DNA of 64,000 bases from assembly GCA_025355505.1 (NCBI GenBank), contig JANXZM010000059.1:1-64000 (forward strand). The letters run 5' to 3'. The notes under the pieces were generated by a model. That model searched no databases. It had not been told where the DNA came from and was given only the letters and a program-made list of their open reading frames with translations. This DNA comes from Acidobacteriaceae bacterium. Lineage in GTDB: Bacteria; Acidobacteriota; Terriglobia; Terriglobales; Acidobacteriaceae. Below, in pieces: positions 44,119 to 50,976 of this stretch (positions within the stretch are counted from its first letter, which is position 1; every line of letters begins with the position of its first letter). A program made the position numbers and the translations under genes.

Positions 44119-44607
44119 TCAGGGCGACTCGACGAATTGAACTTCCAATTCTTTGAGGGTTCCGAGGAGCAGGGCGCGGTTCTTGCGCAGTTCTACCTTC
44201 GTCCGATCGGTGGCATCTTTGGGAACGGCTTGCACCACCAGCACCACGCGGCCGTAAGGCCATGCGCTCGATGAAAGAGAGACCAACTCGGCCGGGACTT
44301 CTTCCAGCTTCAGAATGTGAACCTCGCGATTGGAAAGATCGACGAGGCCAATTCCATCCTCGCGCACCACCAAATACGGGTTCTTCCAATCGGTCATGTC
44401 GGTAAAGTTTGGATACTTCGAGGGGTCCGCTGCAGGAATAGACTCGAGGCCGGTCGGCTGCGAGGTTTCCGTGGCTGGCGTTTGGGCAGGTTTGGAGCAG
44501 GCCGACAAAACCCCCAGCAGGATGACGATGCCGATCGTTCGCAAGACAATCGTTCGCAAGACAATCATTCGCACGACGTTTCGCACTGCGTTTTCTCCGC
44601 CCGCCAT
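44119..44607 (-). CDS. putative lipoprotein between panB and panC
   Basis: A 162-residue protein with a lipoprotein signal: hydrophobic TIGIVILLGVLSAC with the lipidated Cys37. The mature part is Thr/Pro-rich at first, then two-stranded regions (LVVREDGIGLVDLSNREVHILKLEEVPAELVSLS, WPYGRVVLVVQAVPKD) and a helix (KVELRKNRALLLGTLKELEVQF). I recognise no family. Its ATG overlaps the panB stop (TAATG), so translation is coupled to panB. The signal region contains a 15-bp tandem repeat encoding IVLRT twice. Confidence 0.7.
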   Translation of the reverse strand: MAGGENAVRNVVRMIVLRTIVLRTIGIVILLGVLSACSKPAQTPATETSQPTGLESIPAADPSKYPNFTDMTDWKNPYLVVREDGIGLVDLSNREVHILKLEEVPAELVSLSSSAWPYGRVVLVVQAVPKDATDRTKVELRKNRALLLGTLKELEVQFVESP

Positions 44608-45497
44608 TATCGCTGCATAGCCTGCTTGCGGTGGAGTACCGTTTCGAGTGCGGCCTGTGTTTCTTTCGGCAGGTGGTAGCTCTCGGCGTCGTTCGGGAAC
44701 TGGTGCGAAACCACGTCGGCCTTAAATGCGAGTACCGATTGCGTGATCAAAGCGGCGGCGTCTCCATAGCGGCGCACGAACTTTGCCGGATGCCCAAACG
44801 TCAGGTTAACGAGGTCATGGAAGACCAGCACCTGACCATCGCAATCGGGGCCGGCGCCGATGCCAATGGTGGGCGTTTCGACCTCGGCGGTAATCATGGC
44901 CGCGACTTCGCGCGGAATGCCTTCGAGATAAATGCAGGCCACACCGGCGCGATCGAGTGCGACCGCATCGCGCATGAGTTGCTCGATGGCGTTCAGAGTC
45001 TTGCCCTGAACTTTGTAGCCGCCCATCATGTTGACCGATTGCGGCGTGAGGCCGATGTGTCCGGCGACGGGAATCTCGGCATCGATCACGCGGCGAATCA
45101 CATCCACGCGCTTCTCGCCGCCTTCCATCTTGACCGCCTCGGCGCCGCCTTCTTTCACAAAGCGCGCGGCGTTGTGAACGGCTTCGTTGGGGTCCGCCTG
45201 ATAAGACCCGTAAGGCATGTCGGCGATAAGCAGCGCGTTTTTCACGCCGCGGCGCACCGCCTTGACGTGGTGCAGCATCTCGTCGACCGTGACCGAGAGC
45301 GTGTTTTCGTAGCCCAGCATGGTCATGGCCAGCGAGTCGCCGACCAGGGCAATGTCGATCCCGGCCTCGTCCACCAGGCGCGCGGTGGCGTAGTCGTAGG
45401 CGGTCAGACAGGTGATGGGCTCGCGCTGAAACTTCTTTTCGCGGAGAGTGGCAGTGGTGATCTTCTGGCGAAGTTCGCCGATAGGCGTGAGACTCAC
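44607..45497 (-). CDS. panB: 3-methyl-2-oxobutanoate hydroxymethyltransferase
   Basis: The first step of pantothenate synthesis: methylene-THF plus ketoisovalerate gives ketopantoate. The 296-residue TIM-barrel protein has the signature ITCLTAYDYATARLVDEAGIDIALVGDSLAMTMLGYENTLSVTVDEML, ADMPYGSYQ, EGGAEAVKMEGG and GHIGLTPQSVNMMGGYKVQG. The C-terminus (VVSHQFPNDAESYHLPKET) is typical. The downstream lipoprotein overlaps its stop and panC follows, which makes a probable panB-lipoprotein-panC operon. Confidence 0.96.
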   Translation of the reverse strand: MSLTPIGELRQKITTATLREKKFQREPITCLTAYDYATARLVDEAGIDIALVGDSLAMTMLGYENTLSVTVDEMLHHVKAVRRGVKNALLIADMPYGSYQADPNEAVHNAARFVKEGGAEAVKMEGGEKRVDVIRRVIDAEIPVAGHIGLTPQSVNMMGGYKVQGKTLNAIEQLMRDAVALDRAGVACIYLEGIPREVAAMITAEVETPTIGIGAGPDCDGQVLVFHDLVNLTFGHPAKFVRRYGDAAALITQSVLAFKADVVSHQFPNDAESYHLPKETQAALETVLHRKQAMQR

Positions 45498-45670
45498 GAT
45501 GTCCTCCAGTGCCCCTCCGCAAACTGGGCGGATAGAGCCTGTACGCGTCGTCTTGCAGTAGTTGGATGACGCTGGGGGGATTATAGCTGCAAAGGGGGCG
45601 TTGGTCGATAGGCGTTGGTCGGGGCGGGAAGAAAGGCACGACGAGCAAGGAAGATGCTGGGTCGTAACAC

Positions 45671-45811
45671 ATGGTAGTAAAGCGCAATCGCGATCTGGAG
45701 CGCCGCATCGACGGGTTCTACGCCGTCTGCGAAAAGATCCTCGTGCGGACTTTGATCTTCGGATGCTTCGTTCTTGAACTCGGCAGATTTGCTAGATGGT
45801 TATGGCGGTAG
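45671..45811 (+). CDS. small hypothetical protein (46 aa)
   Basis: An open reading frame encoding MVVKRNRDLERRIDGFYAVC then EKILVRTLIFGCFVLELGRF and a WLWR end. The first half is basic and helical; the second half could span or associate with the membrane. It has no strong Shine-Dalgarno sequence and no recognised family. It lies between panB and hicB, an otherwise empty stretch, and is followed by a second small frame 15 bp later. Confidence 0.4.
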   Translation: MVVKRNRDLERRIDGFYAVCEKILVRTLIFGCFVLELGRFARWLWR

Positions 45812-45826
45812 TTGGGTTTGCGCTCC

Positions 45827-45973
45827 ATGATTTCGAGATACAAGAAACTATTCCGCTCCTCACCTGAAGCCGCGATCCTTGCGGTCTACGGGCTTGTCGA
45901 TCTGATCCTGCTCCTCACCGCCGCGGAAGTTGAACGGGTTAAAGCCTTGCTTCACGCCTTGGGTGCAAGGTAA
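45827..45973 (+). CDS. small hypothetical protein (48 aa) with hydrophobic helix
   Basis: A reading frame encoding MISRYKKLFRSSPEAAILAV, then YGLVDLILLLTAAEVERVKA and LLHALGAR. A basic start, a 15-residue hydrophobic core and a C-terminal amphipathic helix make it look like a small membrane or regulatory protein. No ribosome binding site stands out. It follows the 46-codon frame by 15 bp and may be translated with it. No family is recognised; it could also be a remnant. Confidence 0.4.
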   Translation: MISRYKKLFRSSPEAAILAVYGLVDLILLLTAAEVERVKALLHALGAR

Positions 45974-46106
45974 AAATCGGCTGCTTGCGCATTACCCGGT
46001 CAAAGGTCTGGCTGCGTCGGCTGATTCCGGACAGTACAATTTACTGGCTTCATTATGGCGGGCAACGTATTCTTAAAGTCGGTTATGAAGCATCCCAGAG
46101 ATTGAA

Positions 46107-46358
46107 ATGACGGACCCCAAGAAACCATCGCGCAGCGTAAGCAGCCAGGACTTGCGATTCAACATTGAAACGGAGCGCGAAACGGACGGCCGGTGGATCG
46201 CCGAGATTTCGGACATGCCCGGCGTGCTGGCATACGGGAAGACAGAAGCGGAAGCCAAGGCAAAGGCCTACGCGCTCGCGCTTAGGGTCATCGCGGATGA
46301 CGTCGAGAAATCAAAAGACGTTCCCGCGTCGATCAGCGTCACCTGCCAGTCCGCATGA
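46107..46358 (+). CDS. HicB-like antitoxin
   Basis: An 83-residue protein with the HicB domain: LRFNIETERETDGRWIAEISDMPGVLAYGKTEAEAKAKAYALALRVIADDVE. The partial RNase H-like fold of HicB and its AxAxxxA helix are visible, but there is no separate C-terminal DNA-binding domain, so this is the short form. The ATG has GAGA six bases upstream. Its stop overlaps the start of hicA (ATGA), the classic arrangement, though with hicB first. It should neutralise HicA and may repress the operon. Confidence 0.85.
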   Translation: MTDPKKPSRSVSSQDLRFNIETERETDGRWIAEISDMPGVLAYGKTEAEAKAKAYALALRVIADDVEKSKDVPASISVTCQSA

Positions 46359-46573
46359 CTCAGTGGCCCAGCACCAGGGCCCGCCGCGTCTATCGGGCGC
46401 TCTTGAAGATTGGCTGGGTGCCACTTTCGCAAACCGGTTCACACATCAAGCTTCGTCACCGCGGGTCGAAGTATCCGGATTACATCTGGGCATTCCACGA
46501 TAAAGAAGAGATCGGCCCTCACATGCTGGTCCGCATTGCCAAGCATACGGGGCTGCAGCCGTCCGACTTGTAG
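46355..46573 (+). CDS. HicA-like toxin
   Basis: A 72-residue double-stranded-RNA-binding-like ribonuclease. The sequence RRVYRALLKIGWVPLSQTGSHIKLRHRG contains the conserved Gly-Ser-His with the catalytic His30, and IAKHTGLQPSDL ends it. HicA toxins cut mRNA and are blocked by HicB. The four-base overlap with hicB couples translation. It converges with the Doc toxin gene, whose end is 17 bp away. Confidence 0.87.
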   Translation: MTQWPSTRARRVYRALLKIGWVPLSQTGSHIKLRHRGSKYPDYIWAFHDKEEIGPHMLVRIAKHTGLQPSDL

Positions 46574-46589
46574 GACTCGCGAGAGAGTT

Positions 46590-46994
46590 TCAGCGCCCCC
46601 GCCTCCGCTTCGCATTTTCCCGCAGCCATGCCGTGTAAGCAGCTTCCTCGAGCGCGCCCGCTGCCAGCGCCATGACCGCTTGGGCTGCGTCCTCCTCGCT
46701 GGCTTTGAAGTCGAAGCCGTGGAGCTCGAGGAACAGAACGCCGATCACAAACCCCGTCCGTTTATTGCCATCGACAAAAAGATGATTGCGGACGATGCCG
46801 GCTGTGTACAGGGCGGCCATTTCAACAACGTCCGAAGTGTTGGCATAGGCATGGTGCTGGCGGGGACGCGCCAGAGCGGACTCCAGAAGCCCCCGATCAC
46901 GCAACCCGGTGGCGCCGCCGTGGAGAGCCAAGAGCCGGTCGTGGATCGCGAGGACATCGCGCTCTTCGATCCAGAGTGGTTCCTTCCTTTTCAC
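46590..46994 (-). CDS. Doc/Fic-family toxin
   Basis: A 134-residue Fic-fold protein of the death-on-curing type. The motif HLFVDGNKRTG (71-81) holds the Fic active site with His71, Asp75 and Asn77-Lys-Arg. The N-terminal LWIEERDVLAIHDRLLALHGGATGLRDRGLLESALARPRQ is typical of Doc. Such toxins phosphorylate EF-Tu in phage P1 Doc; that is family knowledge, not shown here. Its start overlaps the antitoxin stop by four bases (ATGA). Confidence 0.9.
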   Translation of the reverse strand: MKRKEPLWIEERDVLAIHDRLLALHGGATGLRDRGLLESALARPRQHHAYANTSDVVEMAALYTAGIVRNHLFVDGNKRTGFVIGVLFLELHGFDFKASEEDAAQAVMALAAGALEEAAYTAWLRENAKRRRGR

Positions 46995-47218
46995 TTTGAA
47001 AGGGCGTGCAGCGTGTTGCGATAACGGGCCATGATTTCTTCCGCCTTGGTCATTTTTTTCTCGAACCCGGGATCGTAGGGTGTGAGCCGGTAATCGCCGT
47101 CCGCAGCCTCGATCAGAAAAAGCCGCTCCCCGTCCCTCGTCTGCAGTCGGTTAATCACTTCCTTCGGTAGAACCACACCCAGCGAGTTGCCGAACTTGCG
47201 GATCTTGAGTTCAACCAT
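46991..47218 (-). CDS. AbrB/MazE-type antitoxin
   Basis: A 75-residue swapped-hairpin AbrB-fold protein: VELKIRKFGNSLGVVLPKEVINRLQTRDGERLFLIEA is the MazE DNA-binding part. The charged tail EKKMTKAEEIMARYRNTLHALSK should bind the toxin. Pairing an AbrB antitoxin with a Doc toxin is seen in some bacteria. A perfect 24-bp palindrome 12 bp upstream of the start is a probable operator, and GAGGGG provides a ribosome binding site. Confidence 0.9.
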   Translation of the reverse strand: MVELKIRKFGNSLGVVLPKEVINRLQTRDGERLFLIEAADGDYRLTPYDPGFEKKMTKAEEIMARYRNTLHALSK

Positions 47219-47230
47219 GGCACCCCTCTT

Positions 47231-47254
47231 ATGTTATTACAATTGTAATAACAT
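47231..47254. promoter_or_regulatory. 24-bp perfect palindrome, probable MazE/Doc operator
   Basis: ATGTTATTACAA is followed directly by its exact complement TTGTAATAACAT. It lies 12 bp upstream of the antitoxin start on the minus strand. Its A+T-richness and position suggest an operator overlapping the promoter. Confidence 0.8.
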
Positions 47255-47292
47255 CCCGCAATCCGTGCAAGATCGCAATCTGACCCCGCCTT

Positions 47293-47573
47293 GTTTTTTC
47301 ATCACCAACCACCTGTGCCCCCATCACAGACTTCCAACCCGCCTTGCGCGAGAATGAATATCCGTCTCCAGAGACGGCACGAGAAACGGATAGTCCCAAT
47401 CCGTCAGTGGCTCTTTGATAAAAACGCTTGTCGAGGAGAGACCGGCGTCCCCTCGCCTAATAACCGCCCCAAAACGGGGATTTTGCCCCAAAAAACGAGC
47501 TAAGTCATTATTTTTGAATACTTTGGAGCTAAGTCATTTAATTTGAATACTTTAGCGGGAATCGGGGGGGGGG
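47293..47573 (+). repeat. dispersed noncoding element, copy 1
   Basis: Occupies most of the 399-bp gap 47219-47617. It starts with TTTTTTCATCACCAACC and CCCCATCACAGACTTCC. It passes through AATGAATATCC and GTGGCTCTTTGAT, and ends with two copies of an AGCTAAGTCATT...GAATACTTT unit, AGCGGGAAT and a run of ten G. A CCCC-AAAA-CGGGG stem precedes the units. Copy 2 is at 59925. No coding frame of note. Confidence 0.7.
47498..47553 (+). repeat. two tandem 27-nt units with period 29
   Basis: Both begin AGCTAAGTCATT and end TTTGAATACTTT, differing only at three bases in the middle (24 of 27 identical). One related unit (60071-60097) and a degenerate second one are found in copy 2. Confidence 0.85.
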
Positions 47574-47617
47574 TAGAAAACCCCAACCGCTAACGGAAGC
47601 CACCCACCAACGACCGC

Positions 47618-48283
47618 CTACGCGTTGGCCGCGTCCTGCCCGCCCAGCGGCAGAAAATATTGCGTGCCCTTGATCGGGGCGGAGACTTTTTTCAGCAGTT
47701 CCTGCAGGTCTTCGTTGCGGTCCACGAAGTCGATCTCGGAAGTGTTCACGATCAGCAGGTCGGACTGCGTGTAGTGAAAGAAAAAATGTTCATAGGCCTT
47801 CACCACTTCCATCAGATAATCCTCGCTGATGGCCTTCTCGCCCGCCGCGTTCTTTTTCTTCAGCCGCTTCTTCAGCACTTCCGGAGTGGCCTGTAGATAA
47901 ATCACCAGGTCAGGAGTGGGTAGCTGGTCGCGAAAATAATTGAAGTAGCGATTGTAGGTATCGAGTTCCTGATCGTTGAGGTTAAGGCAGGCGAAGAGCT
48001 TGTCTTTTTCAAAAATGTAATCGGAGACGACGGTCTTATTCGAGTGCGGGCCTAAATCGAGGGCGCGCAGTTGCTCGAAGCGGCGGATCAGAAATGCGAA
48101 CTGTGCCTGGAAAGCCGCGCCGGGCTCGCCTTCGTAGAACGCCTTCAGAAATGGATTGTCTTCCGGCTCGATGACGCGCTGGGCGGCCAGGCGCTCTCCA
48201 AGAACCCGCGCCAGCGTGCTTTTCCCAACGCGTATGGGACCTTCGACTGCGATGTAACGGGGAAGCTCGAAAAGCTTGGCCAT
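47618..48283 (-). CDS. deoxynucleoside kinase family protein
   Basis: A 221-residue P-loop kinase of the dNK/deoxyguanosine-deoxyadenosine kinase group, salvaging deoxynucleosides. Walker A is GPIRVGKS at 15-22 in RYIAVEGPIRVGKSTLARVLGE. Other family elements are QFAFLIRRFEQL, VVSDYIFEKDKLFA, DLVIYLQATPEVLKKRLKKK and SDLLIVNTSEIDF. The start at 48283 (MAKLFELPRY) is chosen over an ATG at 48397 because the extra residues translate a family A repeat. Substrate preference is not evident. Confidence 0.9.
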   Translation of the reverse strand: MAKLFELPRYIAVEGPIRVGKSTLARVLGERLAAQRVIEPEDNPFLKAFYEGEPGAAFQAQFAFLIRRFEQLRALDLGPHSNKTVVSDYIFEKDKLFACLNLNDQELDTYNRYFNYFRDQLPTPDLVIYLQATPEVLKKRLKKKNAAGEKAISEDYLMEVVKAYEHFFFHYTQSDLLIVNTSEIDFVDRNEDLQELLKKVSAPIKGTQYFLPLGGQDAANA

Positions 48284-48363
48284 GGATTGTCGTGGAGAAC
48301 TGGAAAGCAGAATATATGGCTTCGCGTCCGGACGCAATTGCATATCTTTGTCGTGTCTTTGTC

Positions 48364-48432
48364 GGTGGAGCGCCGGGCGTCCCCGCCCGGCCACCACAAT
48401 GCCGGACGGGCGAGGACGCCCGTCGCTCCACC
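48364..48432. repeat. compound palindromic repeat, family A
   Basis: Outer arms GGTGGAGCG and CGCTCCACC are exact inverted repeats enclosing CCGGGCGTCCCCGCCCGG and GGACGGGCGAGGACGCCCGTC. It lies between the divergently read nucleoside kinase and NodB-type genes. Confidence 0.9.
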
Positions 48433-48447
48433 AGATAGAATCTCTCT

Positions 48448-49170
48448 ATGCTCCCCGCTCTGATTGGACTGACGGCCGCTGCGGCTGCTTCGGCAGCGGG
48501 CTATCAGTCCATGGCGCCGACGGGGCAGTGGTACGGGCGGACGATTGCCAGCGGCGCGCGGGGAAGCAAGCAGATCGCCCTGACCTACGATGATGGGCCG
48601 AACGACCCGCACACGCTGAATTTGCTCGACGTGCTGGCCAAACACGATGTGCGTGCGACGTTCTTCATGATCGGCCGCTACGTGCAGCAGCGTCCCGACA
48701 TTGCGCGCGCCGTGGCGCAGGCAGGACACGTAATCGGTAATCACACGTTCACGCATCCGCTGCTCATCTTCCAGTCTGGAGCGGAGACCCGCGCGCAGTT
48801 GTCCGACTGCCATCAGGCGTTAGGAGATGCCATCGGCGAGCATTCGAATTTGTTTCGTCCACCGTTTGGGGGAAGGCGCCCGGCGACGCTCAGGATCGCA
48901 CGCGAACTCGGACTGCAGACCGTGATGTGGAGCGTGACCGGCTACGACTGGAACGCCCCGCCCGCCGCGGTGATTGAAAAGAAAATCGTGCGGCAGATGC
49001 GCGGCGGCGACGTGATCTTGCTGCACGATGGCGGAGATCGCGCCATGGGTGCAGACCGAGCGCAGACGGTGATTGCGACGGAAAATCTGATCCGCCGGTA
49101 TCGCGATCAAGGATACGAATTTGTGACCGTGGATGCAGCCGTCAGATCTCCGCGATCAGCGATCAGTTAG
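48448..49170 (+). CDS. polysaccharide deacetylase (NodB-type)
   Basis: A carbohydrate esterase family 4-type enzyme of 240 residues that removes N- or O-acetyl groups from polysaccharide. Metal and catalytic motifs are present: TYDDGP (Asp48-Asp49), GNHTFTHP (His99, His103), RPPFGG and the later MRGGDVILLHDGG. The N-terminus (LPALIGLTAAAAASAAGY) is a short hydrophobic stretch, perhaps a membrane anchor, so the protein may face the periplasm. The substrate, peptidoglycan or a glycan, cannot be told. A family A repeat lies in its leader. Confidence 0.9.
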   Translation: MLPALIGLTAAAAASAAGYQSMAPTGQWYGRTIASGARGSKQIALTYDDGPNDPHTLNLLDVLAKHDVRATFFMIGRYVQQRPDIARAVAQAGHVIGNHTFTHPLLIFQSGAETRAQLSDCHQALGDAIGEHSNLFRPPFGGRRPATLRIARELGLQTVMWSVTGYDWNAPPAAVIEKKIVRQMRGGDVILLHDGGDRAMGADRAQTVIATENLIRRYRDQGYEFVTVDAAVRSPRSAIS

Positions 49171-49284
49171 GGCGATCCGTCTCCAAGTTTTGGACTCTGC
49201 CGGCGAGAACCCAGCGAAGCTTCGCTCCGCTGGGCGGACGAGGGCGTTCGCCCCTACGTGGGTTTTACTGAAAGCCGACAGCTC

Positions 49285-50583
49285 TTACGCGTGCACCGCT
49301 GCGAACGCTTGCTTGGCCGCCGCGATAGTTTGCTGCACGTCTTGTTTGGTGTGCGCCGCACCCATGAATGCGGCTTCGTACTGCGAAGGAGGCAGGTAGA
49401 TTCCGTTTTCCAGCATCGCCCGGAAAAAGCGTCCGAAGGCTTCGGTGTCGGATTTCTCGGCCGAAGTCCAATCGGTAACCGGTCCCGCCGCAAAGAACCA
49501 GGTAAACATCGAGCCGACCCGGTTGTGGCACATGATCACGCCGGCATCTTTGGCTGCGGCCGCTACTCCGGCGACGACTTCGCCGGCAAGCTTGTCGAGC
49601 TTCGAGTAAACATCTTTGTGCTCGCGCAAGTAGCTTAACGTGGCATAACCAGCGGCCATCGCCAGAGGATTGCCGGAGAGCGTTCCGGCCTGGTACACCG
49701 GGCCTAACGGAGCAACCAGATCCATAATTTCGCTCGATGCGCCGTAAGCGCCCACCGGCAAGCCTCCGCCGATAATTTTGCCCATGGTCGTAATATCGGG
49801 CTTGATCGCATAGATCTCCTGCGCTCCGCCATAGGCCAGGCGAAATCCGGTCATGACCTCGTCAAAAATCAGCAGCGTCTTGTCGTGCGCGGTTATGGCG
49901 CGCAAAGCTTCGAGGTATCCGCGGGCCGGAGGCACGCATCCCATGTTGCCGACGACCGGCTCCACGATTACGCAGGCAATCTGGTGCTTGAATTTTTCAA
50001 AAGTTTGATCGAGCGCGCAGATGTCGTTGTAGGGGAGCGCGAGCGTGAACTGGGTGAATTCCTCCGGAACGCCCGCCGAGCCCGGAATGCCCAGCGTGGC
50101 AACGCCCGATCCCGCTTTCACCAGCAGCGCGTCGGAGTGCCCGTGATAGCAGCCCTCAAACTTCACAATATATTTGCGCTTCGTATAGCCGCGCGCCAGG
50201 CGGATGGCCGACATGGTCGCCTCCGTGCCCGAACTTACGAAGCGAACCTTTTGCATGTGCGGAAAAGCGGAAATCACGAGCTCGGCGAGATCGGCTTCGG
50301 CGGGAGTGGACGCTCCGAAGCTGGTGCCATTGCGCGCCGCCTCGATCACGGCCTCGATGACTGTGGGTGCTGCGTGCCCCAGGATGAGCGGACCCCAGGA
50401 GCCGATGTAGTCCACATACTCATTGCCGTCCGCATCCCAAATGTGCGAACCCTGGCCGCGTACGATGAAGAGGGGATCGCATCCCACGCTGCCGAAAGCG
50501 CGCACCGGCGAGTTCACGCCTCCGGGAATCAACTGTTCGGCGCGTTTCTGCAGCTTGCGGGATTGTTCTGTCTTGCGGGCCAT
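49285..50583 (-). CDS. hemL: glutamate-1-semialdehyde 2,1-aminomutase
   Basis: Converts glutamate-1-semialdehyde to 5-aminolevulinate in the C5 pathway to tetrapyrroles. The 432-residue PLP enzyme shows [57 protein letters not shown] and the PLP Lys269 in [16 protein letters not shown]. The ATG at 50583 is taken because GGAGG lies five bases upstream; in-frame starts at 50586 and 50595 are alternatives. The upstream 393-bp gap contains a plus-strand terminator structure. Confidence 0.96.
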   Translation of the reverse strand: MARKTEQSRKLQKRAEQLIPGGVNSPVRAFGSVGCDPLFIVRGQGSHIWDADGNEYVDYIGSWGPLILGHAAPTVIEAVIEAARNGTSFGASTPAEADLAELVISAFPHMQKVRFVSSGTEATMSAIRLARGYTKRKYIVKFEGCYHGHSDALLVKAGSGVATLGIPGSAGVPEEFTQFTLALPYNDICALDQTFEKFKHQIACVIVEPVVGNMGCVPPARGYLEALRAITAHDKTLLIFDEVMTGFRLAYGGAQEIYAIKPDITTMGKIIGGGLPVGAYGASSEIMDLVAPLGPVYQAGTLSGNPLAMAAGYATLSYLREHKDVYSKLDKLAGEVVAGVAAAAKDAGVIMCHNRVGSMFTWFFAAGPVTDWTSAEKSDTEAFGRFFRAMLENGIYLPPSQYEAAFMGAAHTKQDVQQTIAAAKQAFAAVHA

Positions 50584-50976
50584 CATTACCTCCACAGCAG
50601 CGGTAGCTATAGCGAAGACCGGGAGCCTCAGATACTCAGATCAATATAGCAGCGGCGGGCGGACGGCTCGCAGCGCGGCAGGTCACACCAACCTGTGATC
50701 GCGGGCCTTGCCAAGGCGCCCGGCAAAACGAATCGAATTCATCGGAGTTTCACAAAATTGCAATAATCCCGCAATCTCTCGCGGCTATCGTAACCACAGT
50801 TGCCCTTCTAACCGGGAGGGTTTATCAGGACGGCCTTGGGGGGCTCCGGGCTGTCCTTTTTTATTTCTGGAAGGTTCTTCGGCACTACTCCCAATATGTA
50901 CAGCCTCTCGCTCCCAGCGCGCGGCGAATCAACGATCATTTCAGGTATAACTTTCAATCAAGGACAAATGTGATTC
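50584..50976. other. 393-bp divergent intergenic region
   Basis: It separates hemL (minus) and the porin gene (plus). It should hold promoters for both. It contains a plus-strand double hairpin with a T-tract (50788-50862), described separately. ATTTCAGGTATAACTTTC at about 50938-50955 is a possible -10 for the porin gene. No gene was found. Confidence 0.5.
50788..50862 (+). terminator. double hairpin with U-tract: terminator of an unannotated short transcript or an attenuator
   Basis: A first hairpin, CCCTTC-TAACC-GGGAGGG type (about 50800-50820), is followed by GGACGGCC (50828-50835) pairing with GGCTGTCC (50849-50856) through one G-T pair, then six T. It points in the plus direction but no plus-strand gene precedes it. 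It may end a small RNA or control the porin gene 115 bp downstream. Confidence 0.6.

Noticed and set aside
47498-47553. CRISPR-like repeats in the dispersed element
   Set aside because: Only two units separated by two bases; there is no spacer structure.
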